Below are positions 6,170 through 11,052 of a DNA stretch of 11,052 nt, piece by piece. The stretch's first letter is position 1. Each line of letters begins with the position of its first letter. Source of the stretch: Alphaproteobacteria bacterium (GTDB taxonomy: Bacteria > Pseudomonadota > Alphaproteobacteria > UBA9219). The DNA is taken from contig JAGWKW010000026.1 in assembly GCA_028865155.1 (NCBI GenBank), positions 1 through 11,052 of the forward strand, written 5' to 3'. Position numbers and translations under genes: made by a program. The notes below the pieces were generated by a model, which saw nothing but the letters and a program-made list of their open reading frames with translations, was not told where the DNA came from and did no database searches.

Positions 6170-6723
6170 CATTGAACCAGCATTTCCTGGAACAGCACGT
6201 CGCGCACCCTGACCGGCTGCGCGGCTTCGGTCACGCGCATCAAAAGCTCTTCGCGCAGCCGGTACATACCGGCGGAGCCGCGCAGATCCTCGATCCGCAA
6301 TTCGCGCAAATAGACCTGGAAATTGTCGACGATGCGCGGCTGGATCGCCTTGATCAGCGGAACGTCCTTGGCCGAGGCGAGTTCAAGCACGACCTTGACC
6401 TTGAGATAATGCGGATGCTTGCCGCCGCCCGCCAAATTCACGATCATGTCGCCGAGCGAATAATAAACCGGCTTGCCCTGGTCGGCTGCGGCTGCGGCCG
6501 CCGCTTTCCCGGCTGCGGCCGCCGCGCCTTTGGACATGAAGTAATATCCCGCGCCGCCACCGCCCAGAATCAGGACGGCCACGACTGCGCCGATGATGAT
6601 CATCAGCTTTTTTTTCTTTTTTTTGGCGGCAGCGGCTTGGGCTTCTTCTTCGCTCACTTCGCCTTCGGCGCCGTCTCCCCGCTCTTCTTCGTCGGCGTTT
6701 TTCTTTTTGTCGTCTTCGGCCAC
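6169..6723 (-). CDS. fliL: Flagellar basal body-associated protein FliL
   Basis: Single-pass inner-membrane protein that rings the stator and supports torque. The 184-residue product has an acidic cytoplasmic tail (1-32), a poly-Lys stretch (34-39), a membrane helix (about 40-62, LMIIIGAVVAVLILGGGGAGYY), an Ala-rich linker (about 67-80) and the periplasmic FliL domain (about 85-184), with YLKVKVVLEL, IEDLRG and the terminal VLFQEMLVQ. The start is GTG (6721-6723), supported by a GGTGGAG ribosome site about 5 nt upstream. It is the first gene of the flagellar operon with a good promoter 75-110 nt upstream. Its stop codon coincides with the border of the palindromic element that separates it from fliM. 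The run A8-G-A8 (6608-6624) encodes the lysines and is slippage-prone. Confidence 0.95.
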   Translation of the reverse strand: MAEDDKKKNADEEERGDGAEGEVSEEEAQAAAAKKKKKKLMIIIGAVVAVLILGGGGAGYYFMSKGAAAAAGKAAAAAAADQGKPVYYSLGDMIVNLAGGGKHPHYLKVKVVLELASAKDVPLIKAIQPRIVDNFQVYLRELRIEDLRGSAGMYRLREELLMRVTEAAQPVRVRDVLFQEMLVQ

Positions 6724-6780
6724 GGCAACTCCACCAAAAGTGCGGCCCCGGAACGGCGCCCGAAACCTGTCTTTTAACTT

Positions 6781-6847
6781 TTAACCAATGATGGTTAATA
6801 AGTAATTATAAGCCCGGCTTCGGCTTCCTGTCACCTTTTATGGTTAA
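6781..6847 (-). promoter_or_regulatory. Promoter and CtrA-type sites of the fliL-fliM operon
   Basis: On the minus strand, GTGACA (6829-6834), 18 nt, then a perfect TATAAT (6805-6810) makes a strong housekeeping promoter with start near 6798. Around it are two copies of TTAACCAT (6791-6798 and 6840-6847), the 8-mer linked to CtrA in Caulobacter. A near-consensus ATAA-N7-TTAAC (6794-6809) and an exact palindrome TTAACCA-N4-TGGTTAA (6781-6798) are also present. One TTAACCAT lies just upstream of the -35 as an activator would. Caulobacter fliLM is a known CtrA target; control here is inferred. Confidence 0.65.
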
Positions 6848-6855
6848 CAAGAGGT

Positions 6856-7329
6856 TTACGCAGCGCCCACGGCCTGCATCGCCCTGACCGTGCCGCTCTG
6901 CGCGGCATAGAGCGACAGGAAATCGACCGGCTGAATGATTATATTGGGGAATCCGGCTTCGCGCACGGCGTTGGATATGACCGCGCGCGCGAAGGGGAAC
7001 AGGAGGCGCGGCGCCTCGACCAGCAAAAACAGCTTGAGCTGGTCTTCGGGCAACTGCTGCGGCAGGCCGAACATCCCGGCATAGGCCAGTTCGGCGATGA
7101 AGGCCGTTTTCTCGCCGATTTTCGCCGCGACCTTGAGGCGCAGCACCGACTCGAACGCCCCGTCGCCAAGGGCGCGCGACATGACGTCGACATCGATCGA
7201 CATTTGCGGCTGGGTCTGCAATTCGGCGAAAATCTGCGGCGCGTTAGGATTTTCGAACGAAAAATCCTTGATATACTGGGCGCCGAGCCCGATCTGAATC
7301 TGAGTGGGCGTTGTGGGCGAATCGGTCAT
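6856..7329 (-). CDS. secB: Protein-export chaperone SecB
   Basis: Cytoplasmic tetrameric chaperone that keeps precursors unfolded and delivers them to SecA. The 157-residue product is of normal length and shows the family signature QYIKDFSFENPNAP (about 18-31), the conserved EVxLRL-like strand (ESVLRLKVAAK), the AYAGMFGL segment and the C-terminal helix with FPFARAVISNAVREAGFP and PVDF. The ATG at 7327-7329 follows AAGGAG by 6 nt, which excludes the longer upstream reading. It diverges from the Tim44-like gene, the usual alphaproteobacterial arrangement. A 15-bp palindrome lies in the shared 81-nt region. The flagellar promoter begins shortly downstream; I see no convincing terminator between. 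Confidence 0.97.
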   Translation of the reverse strand: MTDSPTTPTQIQIGLGAQYIKDFSFENPNAPQIFAELQTQPQMSIDVDVMSRALGDGAFESVLRLKVAAKIGEKTAFIAELAYAGMFGLPQQLPEDQLKLFLLVEAPRLLFPFARAVISNAVREAGFPNIIIQPVDFLSLYAAQSGTVRAMQAVGAA

Positions 7330-7357
7330 GTTTTGCTCCTTGAAACTCCTGTCCGTG

Positions 7358-7372
7358 CCTATCATGGATAGG
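7358..7372. repeat. 15-bp perfect palindrome between secB and the tim44-like gene
   Basis: CCTATC-ATG-GATAGG, 6-bp arms with a 3-nt centre, located 29 nt before the secB ATG and 39 nt before the divergent start. It could be an operator for a dimeric regulator shared by both promoters; no known consensus is recognised. Confidence 0.4.
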
Positions 7373-7397
7373 GCTTCTCCGCAATCGGCCACGGGGA

Positions 7398-7403
7398 TAT
7401 ACT
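7398..7403 (+). promoter_or_regulatory. -10 box of the tim44-like gene, probably leaderless
   Basis: TATACT ends 7 nt before the ATG at 7411, so transcription would begin at or next to the start codon. No ribosome-binding sequence is present at normal distance. The -35 region (about 7374-7380) is weak. Confidence 0.4.
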
Positions 7404-7410
7404 CGCGCAA

Positions 7411-8121
7411 ATGCATATAGATATCGACATCGTCGTCTATGCCGTGATCGCCGTCCTTCTGCTGGGCCGGTTATGGGTTCTGCTGGGCAGGCGCGACGAG
7501 GACGAACCCCGCCAGCCCAACCCGTTCGCGCAGCCGCCGGAGGCCAAGAAGCCCGCGCCGAAACAGGATGACTCCGATGCGCCCTTCGCCGGAGGGAATA
7601 CCCAAACGCAGGACGCGGATGCGGAACATGCCCTGCCGCTCTCCCCGCTTCTTCATCCGGAGCTTCCACCCGCCTCGCTGGCCGGGGGGCTGGCGCAGGT
7701 CAAAGCCGTGGACGCTTCGTTCGACGAGAAGCAGTTTTTACAAAATGCACGCGCGACCTTCACCGCCATCGTCACGGCTTACGCCACGGGCGACATGGAC
7801 GGCGTCGCGCCTTTGCTGTCACCCGCGCTTCTGTCGCATTTCCGCCAGGCGGCGGGCGCGCGGCGCGCAGCGGGCCAAACCGCGCAAACCCGCGTCCTGA
7901 ACATCAAGGAGGCAGAAGCCGTCGCAGCGCGCGCCGAAGGCAGCCAGGCCTATGTCATCGTCAAATTCGTCAGCGATCAGGAAAATATTTTGCGCGACGC
8001 GCATGGCACGGTCATCGGCGGCGGCGAAGGCAAGACGGAAGAAGTCACGGACACATGGGCCTTTTCGCGCGACGCGTCGCAGCCCGATTCACAATGGGTT
8101 GTGGTGGAAACCCGGGGTTAG
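7411..8121 (+). CDS. Tim44/TimA-family membrane-anchored adaptor protein
   Basis: A 236-residue protein with an N-terminal membrane anchor (about 6-25), a Pro/charged linker (about 28-100) and a Tim44-like domain (about 105-236). That domain includes FDEKQFLQNARATFTAIVTAYATGDM, then VLNIKEAEAVAARAEGSQAYVIVKFVS and the C-terminal VTDTWAFSRD and QWVVVETRG. Mitochondrial Tim44 tethers Hsp70 to the import channel; bacterial relatives are membrane proteins of unclear function, and an inner-membrane scaffolding role is inferred. It sits divergently from secB as in many alphaproteobacteria. The ATG has a -10 box 7 nt upstream and no ribosome site. Its stop codon overlaps by 4 nt that of the convergent gene on the other strand. 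Confidence 0.88.
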   Translation: MHIDIDIVVYAVIAVLLLGRLWVLLGRRDEDEPRQPNPFAQPPEAKKPAPKQDDSDAPFAGGNTQTQDADAEHALPLSPLLHPELPPASLAGGLAQVKAVDASFDEKQFLQNARATFTAIVTAYATGDMDGVAPLLSPALLSHFRQAAGARRAAGQTAQTRVLNIKEAEAVAARAEGSQAYVIVKFVSDQENILRDAHGTVIGGGEGKTEEVTDTWAFSRDASQPDSQWVVVETRG

Positions 8122-8510
8122 AGCCTAAGCCCGGCCGTCGGATTTACCCGCATAGAAGGCTGGCTCTTGCCGTACCCGCTTGTCATGTCCTGAAAGCGGG
8201 CCTTGGGGGCCGGCCCGTTGATTTGAGCCATGATCTTGGCGCCGGGCAACTGGAATTCATCCCAGGCTTTTTGCGACGCGACCGCGTCGAGATGTCCGGA
8301 GCCTTTGGCGATTTCCAGAGCGTCGGACAATTTAACCTGGATGGCATTACGGGGAACCATCGCGGAATCTATATGATCCGCCATTTTGGCGTGTGCGCCT
8401 TCCAAAGGAACGAAAGCCATTACTGCGCCAACCAACATACCGGCCAGTGCAGTCTGCACGCCTTTGGGCTCTATCTTCCTCGCCGTTCGGAATTGTCTGC
8501 GCATAGTCAT
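8118..8510 (-). CDS. Unrecognised secreted protein behind a CtrA-type box
   Basis: A 130-residue protein I do not recognise. The N-terminus is a signal peptide: basic region (RRQFRTARKIEPK), hydrophobic core VQTALAGMLVGAVMAFVPL (about 18-36) and a likely cleavage after AHA (39-41). This leaves about 89 residues, mostly hydrophilic, with no Cys and a Gly/Pro-rich tail. No domain is apparent. The start is either ATG 8508-8510 or ATG 8502-8504; neither has a strong ribosome site. A perfect TTAA-N7-TTAAC box lies 61-75 nt upstream, and the gene is separated from the next upstream gene by a terminator. It ends convergently with the Tim44-like gene, stops overlapping by 4 nt. The box suggests cell-cycle or motility regulation; the product could be a periplasmic or envelope factor. 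Confidence 0.75.
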   Translation of the reverse strand: MTMRRQFRTARKIEPKGVQTALAGMLVGAVMAFVPLEGAHAKMADHIDSAMVPRNAIQVKLSDALEIAKGSGHLDAVASQKAWDEFQLPGAKIMAQINGPAPKARFQDMTSGYGKSQPSMRVNPTAGLRL

Positions 8511-8570
8511 GCCAACACCCGTATAAAAATAATTTTTCTATCTCTATGCCCACACTTCACCATAGTTTGG

Positions 8571-8585
8571 TTAAGCATCTTTTAA
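8571..8585 (-). promoter_or_regulatory. Perfect CtrA-type box, TTAA-N7-TTAAC
   Basis: Minus strand TTAA-AAGATGC-TTAAC with the C at 8570, an exact match to the Caulobacter CtrA consensus. It lies about 68 nt before the start of the secreted-protein gene, between that gene and the upstream terminator, so it can only serve this gene. The -10 region downstream is AT-rich but not clear-cut. Confidence 0.55.
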
Positions 8586-8624
8586 TTTTCCCGCGCTATT
8601 CGGAAAAATTTTTGTGCAAAACAA

Positions 8625-8648
8625 AAAAGCGCGCCGAAGCGCGCTTTT
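8625..8648 (-). terminator. Intrinsic terminator with UUCG tetraloop
   Basis: Exact 10-bp arms AAAAGCGCGC / GCGCGCTTTT around a 4-nt loop that reads TTCG on the minus strand, followed by TTTTTTG. This is a textbook terminator in the minus direction, 22 nt after the stop codon of the small gene at 8671-8889. The plus direction also ends in T4, so some bidirectional use is possible. Confidence 0.88.
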
Positions 8649-8670
8649 CAAAAAACCGGTTGTTCTGATT

Positions 8671-8889
8671 TTACGCTATATCAAGCCCTGGGAACGCCGT
8701 GCTATGGCTCACACCCGATACACCCGACGGACCACCACCGATAACAGCAGCAAGACGCGCGCCGGGGCCGACCATAAGCGGGATCGCAGGGTTGTTGCCG
8801 CAAAAAGCCTGCGCGCCACGAAAACCGCAATCGAGCATTGTCACCTCGCTGCCGGTTCCATTCCATCGTCTTAAGGGCGAAATTGCCAT
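8671..8889 (-). CDS. Small hypothetical gene (72 aa) in its own transcription unit
   Basis: I do not recognise the product. ATG at 8887-8889 is preceded by GAGG with a 6-nt gap, and the frame runs 72 codons. The protein has a short basic start (MAISPLRRW), two cysteines (CGFRGAQAFC) and a Gly/Ala/Val-rich hydrophobic stretch (GARLAAVIGGG). It ends in SHSTAFPGLDIA. A good promoter lies 37-65 nt upstream and a strong terminator 22 nt downstream, so the region is surely transcribed. Whether the transcript is a message or a small RNA is open: codon use gives no firm answer at this length, and a second frame (8702-8911, starting in the leader) has a weaker ribosome site and an unlikely composition. 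A longer TTG start at 8958 would overlap the promoter and is unlikely. Confidence 0.5.
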   Translation of the reverse strand: MAISPLRRWNGTGSEVTMLDCGFRGAQAFCGNNPAIPLMVGPGARLAAVIGGGPSGVSGVSHSTAFPGLDIA

Positions 8890-8925
8890 TGCTAGCCTCG
8901 CATAAAGCCATTCTTCTATATTCCT

Positions 8926-8954
8926 ATAGTATGGCATAAAATCGTTAACTTCAA
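8926..8954 (-). promoter_or_regulatory. Promoter of the small orphan gene
   Basis: Minus strand TTGAAG (8949-8954), 17 nt, TACTAT (8926-8931), predicting a start near 8919 and a 30-nt leader. GTTAAC occurs at 8944-8949, touching the -35, and again at 8972-8977 where the minus strand reads TTAACCAA. These are half-sites similar to those at the flagellar promoter. Confidence 0.55.
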
Positions 8955-9010
8955 GCAAACCTTTATTTTTGGTTAACTAATTGCTGCTTTGCGGCAGCCA
9001 GGCCCGCCAA

Positions 9011-10327
9011 CTACAAAATAAACTTCGATAAATCAGTGTTTTGGGCCAGTTCGCTGAGCCGCGCCGAGACATAGGTCGCGTCGATTTCGATGGTGCTGCC
9101 GGGCTTGTCGCTGGCGTCGAAACTAATTTCCTCAAGAAGCTTTTCCAGCAGCGTATGCAGCCGCCGCGCGCCGATATTTTCGACCCCGGCATTGATCTCG
9201 GCCGCCAGCCGCGCAAGCTCGTCGATGGCATCGTCGCCGAAAACCAGCGTGACCTTTTCCGTGTCGAGCAGCGCCTTGTACTGCTTAATCAAACTCGCTT
9301 CCGGCTCGGTCAGGATGCGTTTGAAATCCTCCTGCGACAAAGGCTTCAATTCGACGCGGATCGGCAACCGCCCCTGCAATTCGGGCAGAAGGTCGGAAGG
9401 CTTGGCGATATGAAACGCGCCCGAAGCGATGAACAGAATGTGGTCGGTGCGGACGGAACCGTATTTGGTCGAGACCGTCGTGCCTTCGATCAGCGGCAGC
9501 AAATCGCGCTGCACGCCTTCGCGGCTGACATCGCCGCCGCCGCGCAAGCCCTCGGAACGCGCCGCGATCTTGTCGATTTCATCGAGAAAGACGATGCCGT
9601 TCTGCTCGACCGCATCCAAAGCTTCGTTCACGACCTTGTCCATATCGAGCAGCTTTTCGGATTCTTCCGCATGCAAAGCCTCGAGCGCCTCATGCACCGG
9701 AAGCTTGCGCGTCTTGGTGCGCGGCCCGCCCATCTTGCCGAGCATGTCGCCGAGATTGAACATGCCCATTTGCGCGCCCGGCATGCCCGGAATGTCGAAC
9801 AGCGGCATGCCGCCCTGCGGATTGTCCTGCACCTGGATTTCGATCTCGCGGTCGTCGAGTTCGCCGTCATGCAGCATATGGCGGAATTTGGTGCGCGTTT
9901 CTGGCGTCGCGCTTTCGCCGACCAGCGCGTCCAGCACGCGTTCCTCGGCGGCTTTTTCGGCGCGCGGATCGACGTCCTTGCTCATGCGCTCGCGCACCAT
10001 CTTGATCGCGACATCGACAAGGTCGCGCACGATCTGTTCGACATCGCGCCCGACATAACCGACTTCGGTGAATTTGGTCGCTTCGACCTTGAAGAACGGC
10101 GCCTGCGCCAGCTTCGCCAGCCTGCGCGCGATCTCGGTCTTGCCGACGCCCGTGGGGCCGATCATCAGGATGTTTTTCGGCATCACTTCTTCGCGCAAAT
10201 CGTCGGGAAGCTGTTGCCGCCGCCAGCGGTTGCGCAAGGCGATGGCGACGGCGCGCTTGGCCTCGTCCTGGCCGACGATATAGCGGTCGAGTTCTGCGGT
10301 AATTTCGCGCGGAGACAATGCGGTCAT
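9011..10327 (-). CDS. hslU: ATP-dependent protease ATPase subunit HslU
   Basis: AAA+ unfoldase of the HslUV (ClpYQ) protease, cytoplasmic. The 438-residue product is of normal length. Seen: N-terminal [16 protein letters not shown], Walker A GPTGVGKT (57-64), pore loop GYVG (90-93), the I-domain insertion (about 110-235), Walker B IVFLDEID (245-252), the GRLPIRVEL segment (319-327), sensor-2 GARRL (386-390) and the C-terminal tail DLSKFIL that inserts into HslV to activate it. The start ATG (10325-10327) overlaps the hslV stop as ATGA, so the subunits are translationally coupled. Downstream only a short GCTGC/GCAGC hairpin without a T run is visible, so termination is unclear. Confidence 0.98.
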   Translation of the reverse strand: MTALSPREITAELDRYIVGQDEAKRAVAIALRNRWRRQQLPDDLREEVMPKNILMIGPTGVGKTEIARRLAKLAQAPFFKVEATKFTEVGYVGRDVEQIVRDLVDVAIKMVRERMSKDVDPRAEKAAEERVLDALVGESATPETRTKFRHMLHDGELDDREIEIQVQDNPQGGMPLFDIPGMPGAQMGMFNLGDMLGKMGGPRTKTRKLPVHEALEALHAEESEKLLDMDKVVNEALDAVEQNGIVFLDEIDKIAARSEGLRGGGDVSREGVQRDLLPLIEGTTVSTKYGSVRTDHILFIASGAFHIAKPSDLLPELQGRLPIRVELKPLSQEDFKRILTEPEASLIKQYKALLDTEKVTLVFGDDAIDELARLAAEINAGVENIGARRLHTLLEKLLEEISFDASDKPGSTIEIDATYVSARLSELAQNTDLSKFIL

Positions 10328-10887
10328 GACAAATCGATACTTTCCAAAGTCACATTGGTGTTGGTGAAGACGCAAATTCCGGCAGCAATGTCGAGCGCCT
10401 TGCGCGCGATGCTTTCCGCATCCATATCGGCGCGGTCGATGAGCGCACGCGCGGCAGACAGCGCATAAGGCCCGCCCGAACCGATGCCGATCAGCCCGTC
10501 TTCGGGTTCCAGCACGTCGCCGGTTCCGGACAGGATCAGGCTGGTGCTTTTATCGGCCACGGCCATCATGGCTTCGAGACGGCGCAGATAACGGTCGGTG
10601 CGCCAGTCCTTGGCCATTTCGACGCAGGCGCGCATCAGCTGGCCCGGATGTTTTTCAAGCTTGGCTTCAAGCCGCTCGAACAAAGCGAACGCGTCGGCGG
10701 TCGCGCCCGCGAAACCGCCGATCACGTCATAGGCGCCGGATTTCAACCGGCGCACCTTGCGCGCGTTGGCTTTGACGACGGTATTGCCCATCGACACCTG
10801 CCCGTCGCCAGCGACGACGACCTTGTCGCCTTTGCGGACGGCGACGATGGTCGTGCCGTGCCAGAGCGAGGATGCATTTTCGGTCAT
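10324..10887 (-). CDS. hslV: ATP-dependent protease peptidase subunit HslV
   Basis: Threonine peptidase core of HslUV, a double hexameric ring related to proteasome beta subunits. The 187-residue product begins with a propeptide of 11 residues ending WHG, then TTIVAVRK. Thr12 becomes the catalytic N-terminal nucleophile after processing, as in other alphaproteobacterial HslV. Also present: [22 protein letters not shown] and [16 protein letters not shown], all family signatures. The ATG at 10885-10887 lacks a good ribosome site, but an in-frame TAA lies 15 nt upstream, so no longer start exists. It is the first gene of the hslVU operon with a heat-shock-like promoter upstream. Confidence 0.98.
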   Translation of the reverse strand: MTENASSLWHGTTIVAVRKGDKVVVAGDGQVSMGNTVVKANARKVRRLKSGAYDVIGGFAGATADAFALFERLEAKLEKHPGQLMRACVEMAKDWRTDRYLRRLEAMMAVADKSTSLILSGTGDVLEPEDGLIGIGSGGPYALSAARALIDRADMDAESIARKALDIAAGICVFTNTNVTLESIDLS

Positions 10888-10950
10888 AAAGATGCCATGA
10901 AGTTATTGAGTTTGGACCCAAGAATGGTTTTGGAACCCCAGTACTGGCCA

Positions 10951-10979
10951 ATATGGGAACAATGATCTAGAAGTTCAAC
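10951..10979 (-). promoter_or_regulatory. Candidate heat-shock promoter of hslVU
   Basis: Minus strand GTTGAAC (10973-10979) is followed by TCCCATAT (10951-10958) after 14 nt. This matches 7 of 8 positions of the RpoH -10 pattern CCCCATNT and the TTGAA core of the -35. In alphaproteobacterial terms it is GTTG-N18-CCCATAT. The leader would be about 55 nt. An overlapping housekeeping reading, TTGAAC-N17-CATATT, is also possible. The rest of 10888-11052 holds no gene I can support. Confidence 0.5.
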
Positions 10980-11052
10980 CCTGCATCCGTTTCGGTTTTC
11001 CCCAGAGCCTGTTCAAAATCTTTTCAGGCCGTGGTGAAAATCGGGGTTTCCT

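Noticed and set aside
6046..6777. Plus-strand frame starting inside the palindromic element and running antisense to fliL
   Set aside because: The start comes from the inverted repeat and the rest is the reverse of fliL; no ribosome site.
8614..8874. Plus-strand frame opposite the small orphan gene
   Set aside because: Its first codons are the terminator hairpin and it has no ribosome site or promoter.
8981..8999. GCTGC/GCAGC hairpin after hslU as a terminator
   Set aside because: Only a 5-bp stem and no T run follows; too weak to call.
9041..10468. Long open frame (475 codons) on the plus strand opposite hslU and hslV
   Set aside because: It is antisense to two unmistakable conserved genes; such frames arise in GC-rich DNA, and its sequence is Arg/His/Asp-rich with no recognisable domain.
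10938..10947. CCAGTACTGG palindrome upstream of hslV as an operator
   Set aside because: A 10-bp palindrome is expected by chance at this scale and has no partner or known regulator.
10990..11052. DnaA-box-like TTTTCCCCA and TTTTCACCA near the right edge, as a replication origin
   Set aside because: Each has two or more mismatches to TTATCCACA, there is no AT-rich unwinding region or cluster, and the window ends here.

Overview
The window looks like a chromosomal segment of a flagellated, moderately GC-rich alphaproteobacterium. The signs are a divergent secB / Tim44-like pair, hslV-hslU with an HslV propeptide ending His-Gly before the catalytic Thr, a fliL-fliM-DUF6468-motE flagellar operon, a CnoX (YbbN)-type thioredoxin next to a stand-alone LON-domain protein, and TTAA-N7-TTAAC boxes of the CtrA type. 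I cannot name the genus. There is no phage, plasmid, tRNA, rRNA or CRISPR signature, so this is mostly housekeeping DNA with a few odd items.

Layout. (1) 1-1477, minus: the 5' part of clpB (runs off the left edge), preceded by an isolated FliL-family paralogue. (2) 1547-1996, plus: an RpiB-family sugar-phosphate isomerase with an altered active-site loop. (3) 2017-3611, minus: a LON-domain protein overlapped by a CnoX/YbbN-like chaperedoxin gene whose active site reads RGPC instead of CGPC. (4) 3640-6850, minus: flagellar operon fliL - (146-bp palindromic element) - fliM - DUF6468 protein - motE, with an evident promoter, CtrA-type sites and a terminator. (5) 6856-8121: secB (minus) diverging from a Tim44/TimA-like adaptor gene (plus). 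(6) 8118-8958, minus: two unrecognised small genes, one encoding a secreted protein behind a perfect CtrA box, the other a 72-codon gene with its own promoter, ribosome site and UUCG-loop terminator. (7) 9011-10979, minus: hslV-hslU behind a heat-shock-type promoter.

Two regulatory themes link the genes. Candidate sigma-32 promoters precede clpB, cnoX-LON and hslVU, all protein-quality-control genes. CtrA-like TTAAC motifs precede the flagellar operon and one, perhaps both, of the unknown small genes, which hints that these belong to the cell-cycle/motility regulon. Several genes are translationally coupled by ATGA overlaps (cnoX/LON, fliM/DUF6468, hslV/hslU). Two others (the fliL paralogue and the tim44-like gene) have a -10 box 7 nt before the ATG and no clear ribosome site, suggesting leaderless mRNAs.

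The most unusual items are the near-perfect 146-bp inverted repeat inserted exactly after the fliL stop codon and flanked by a TCA direct repeat (a MITE-like element inside a flagellar operon), the RGPC chaperedoxin, and the CtrA-box-driven orphan secreted protein. I see no clear evidence of a large new multi-gene system.
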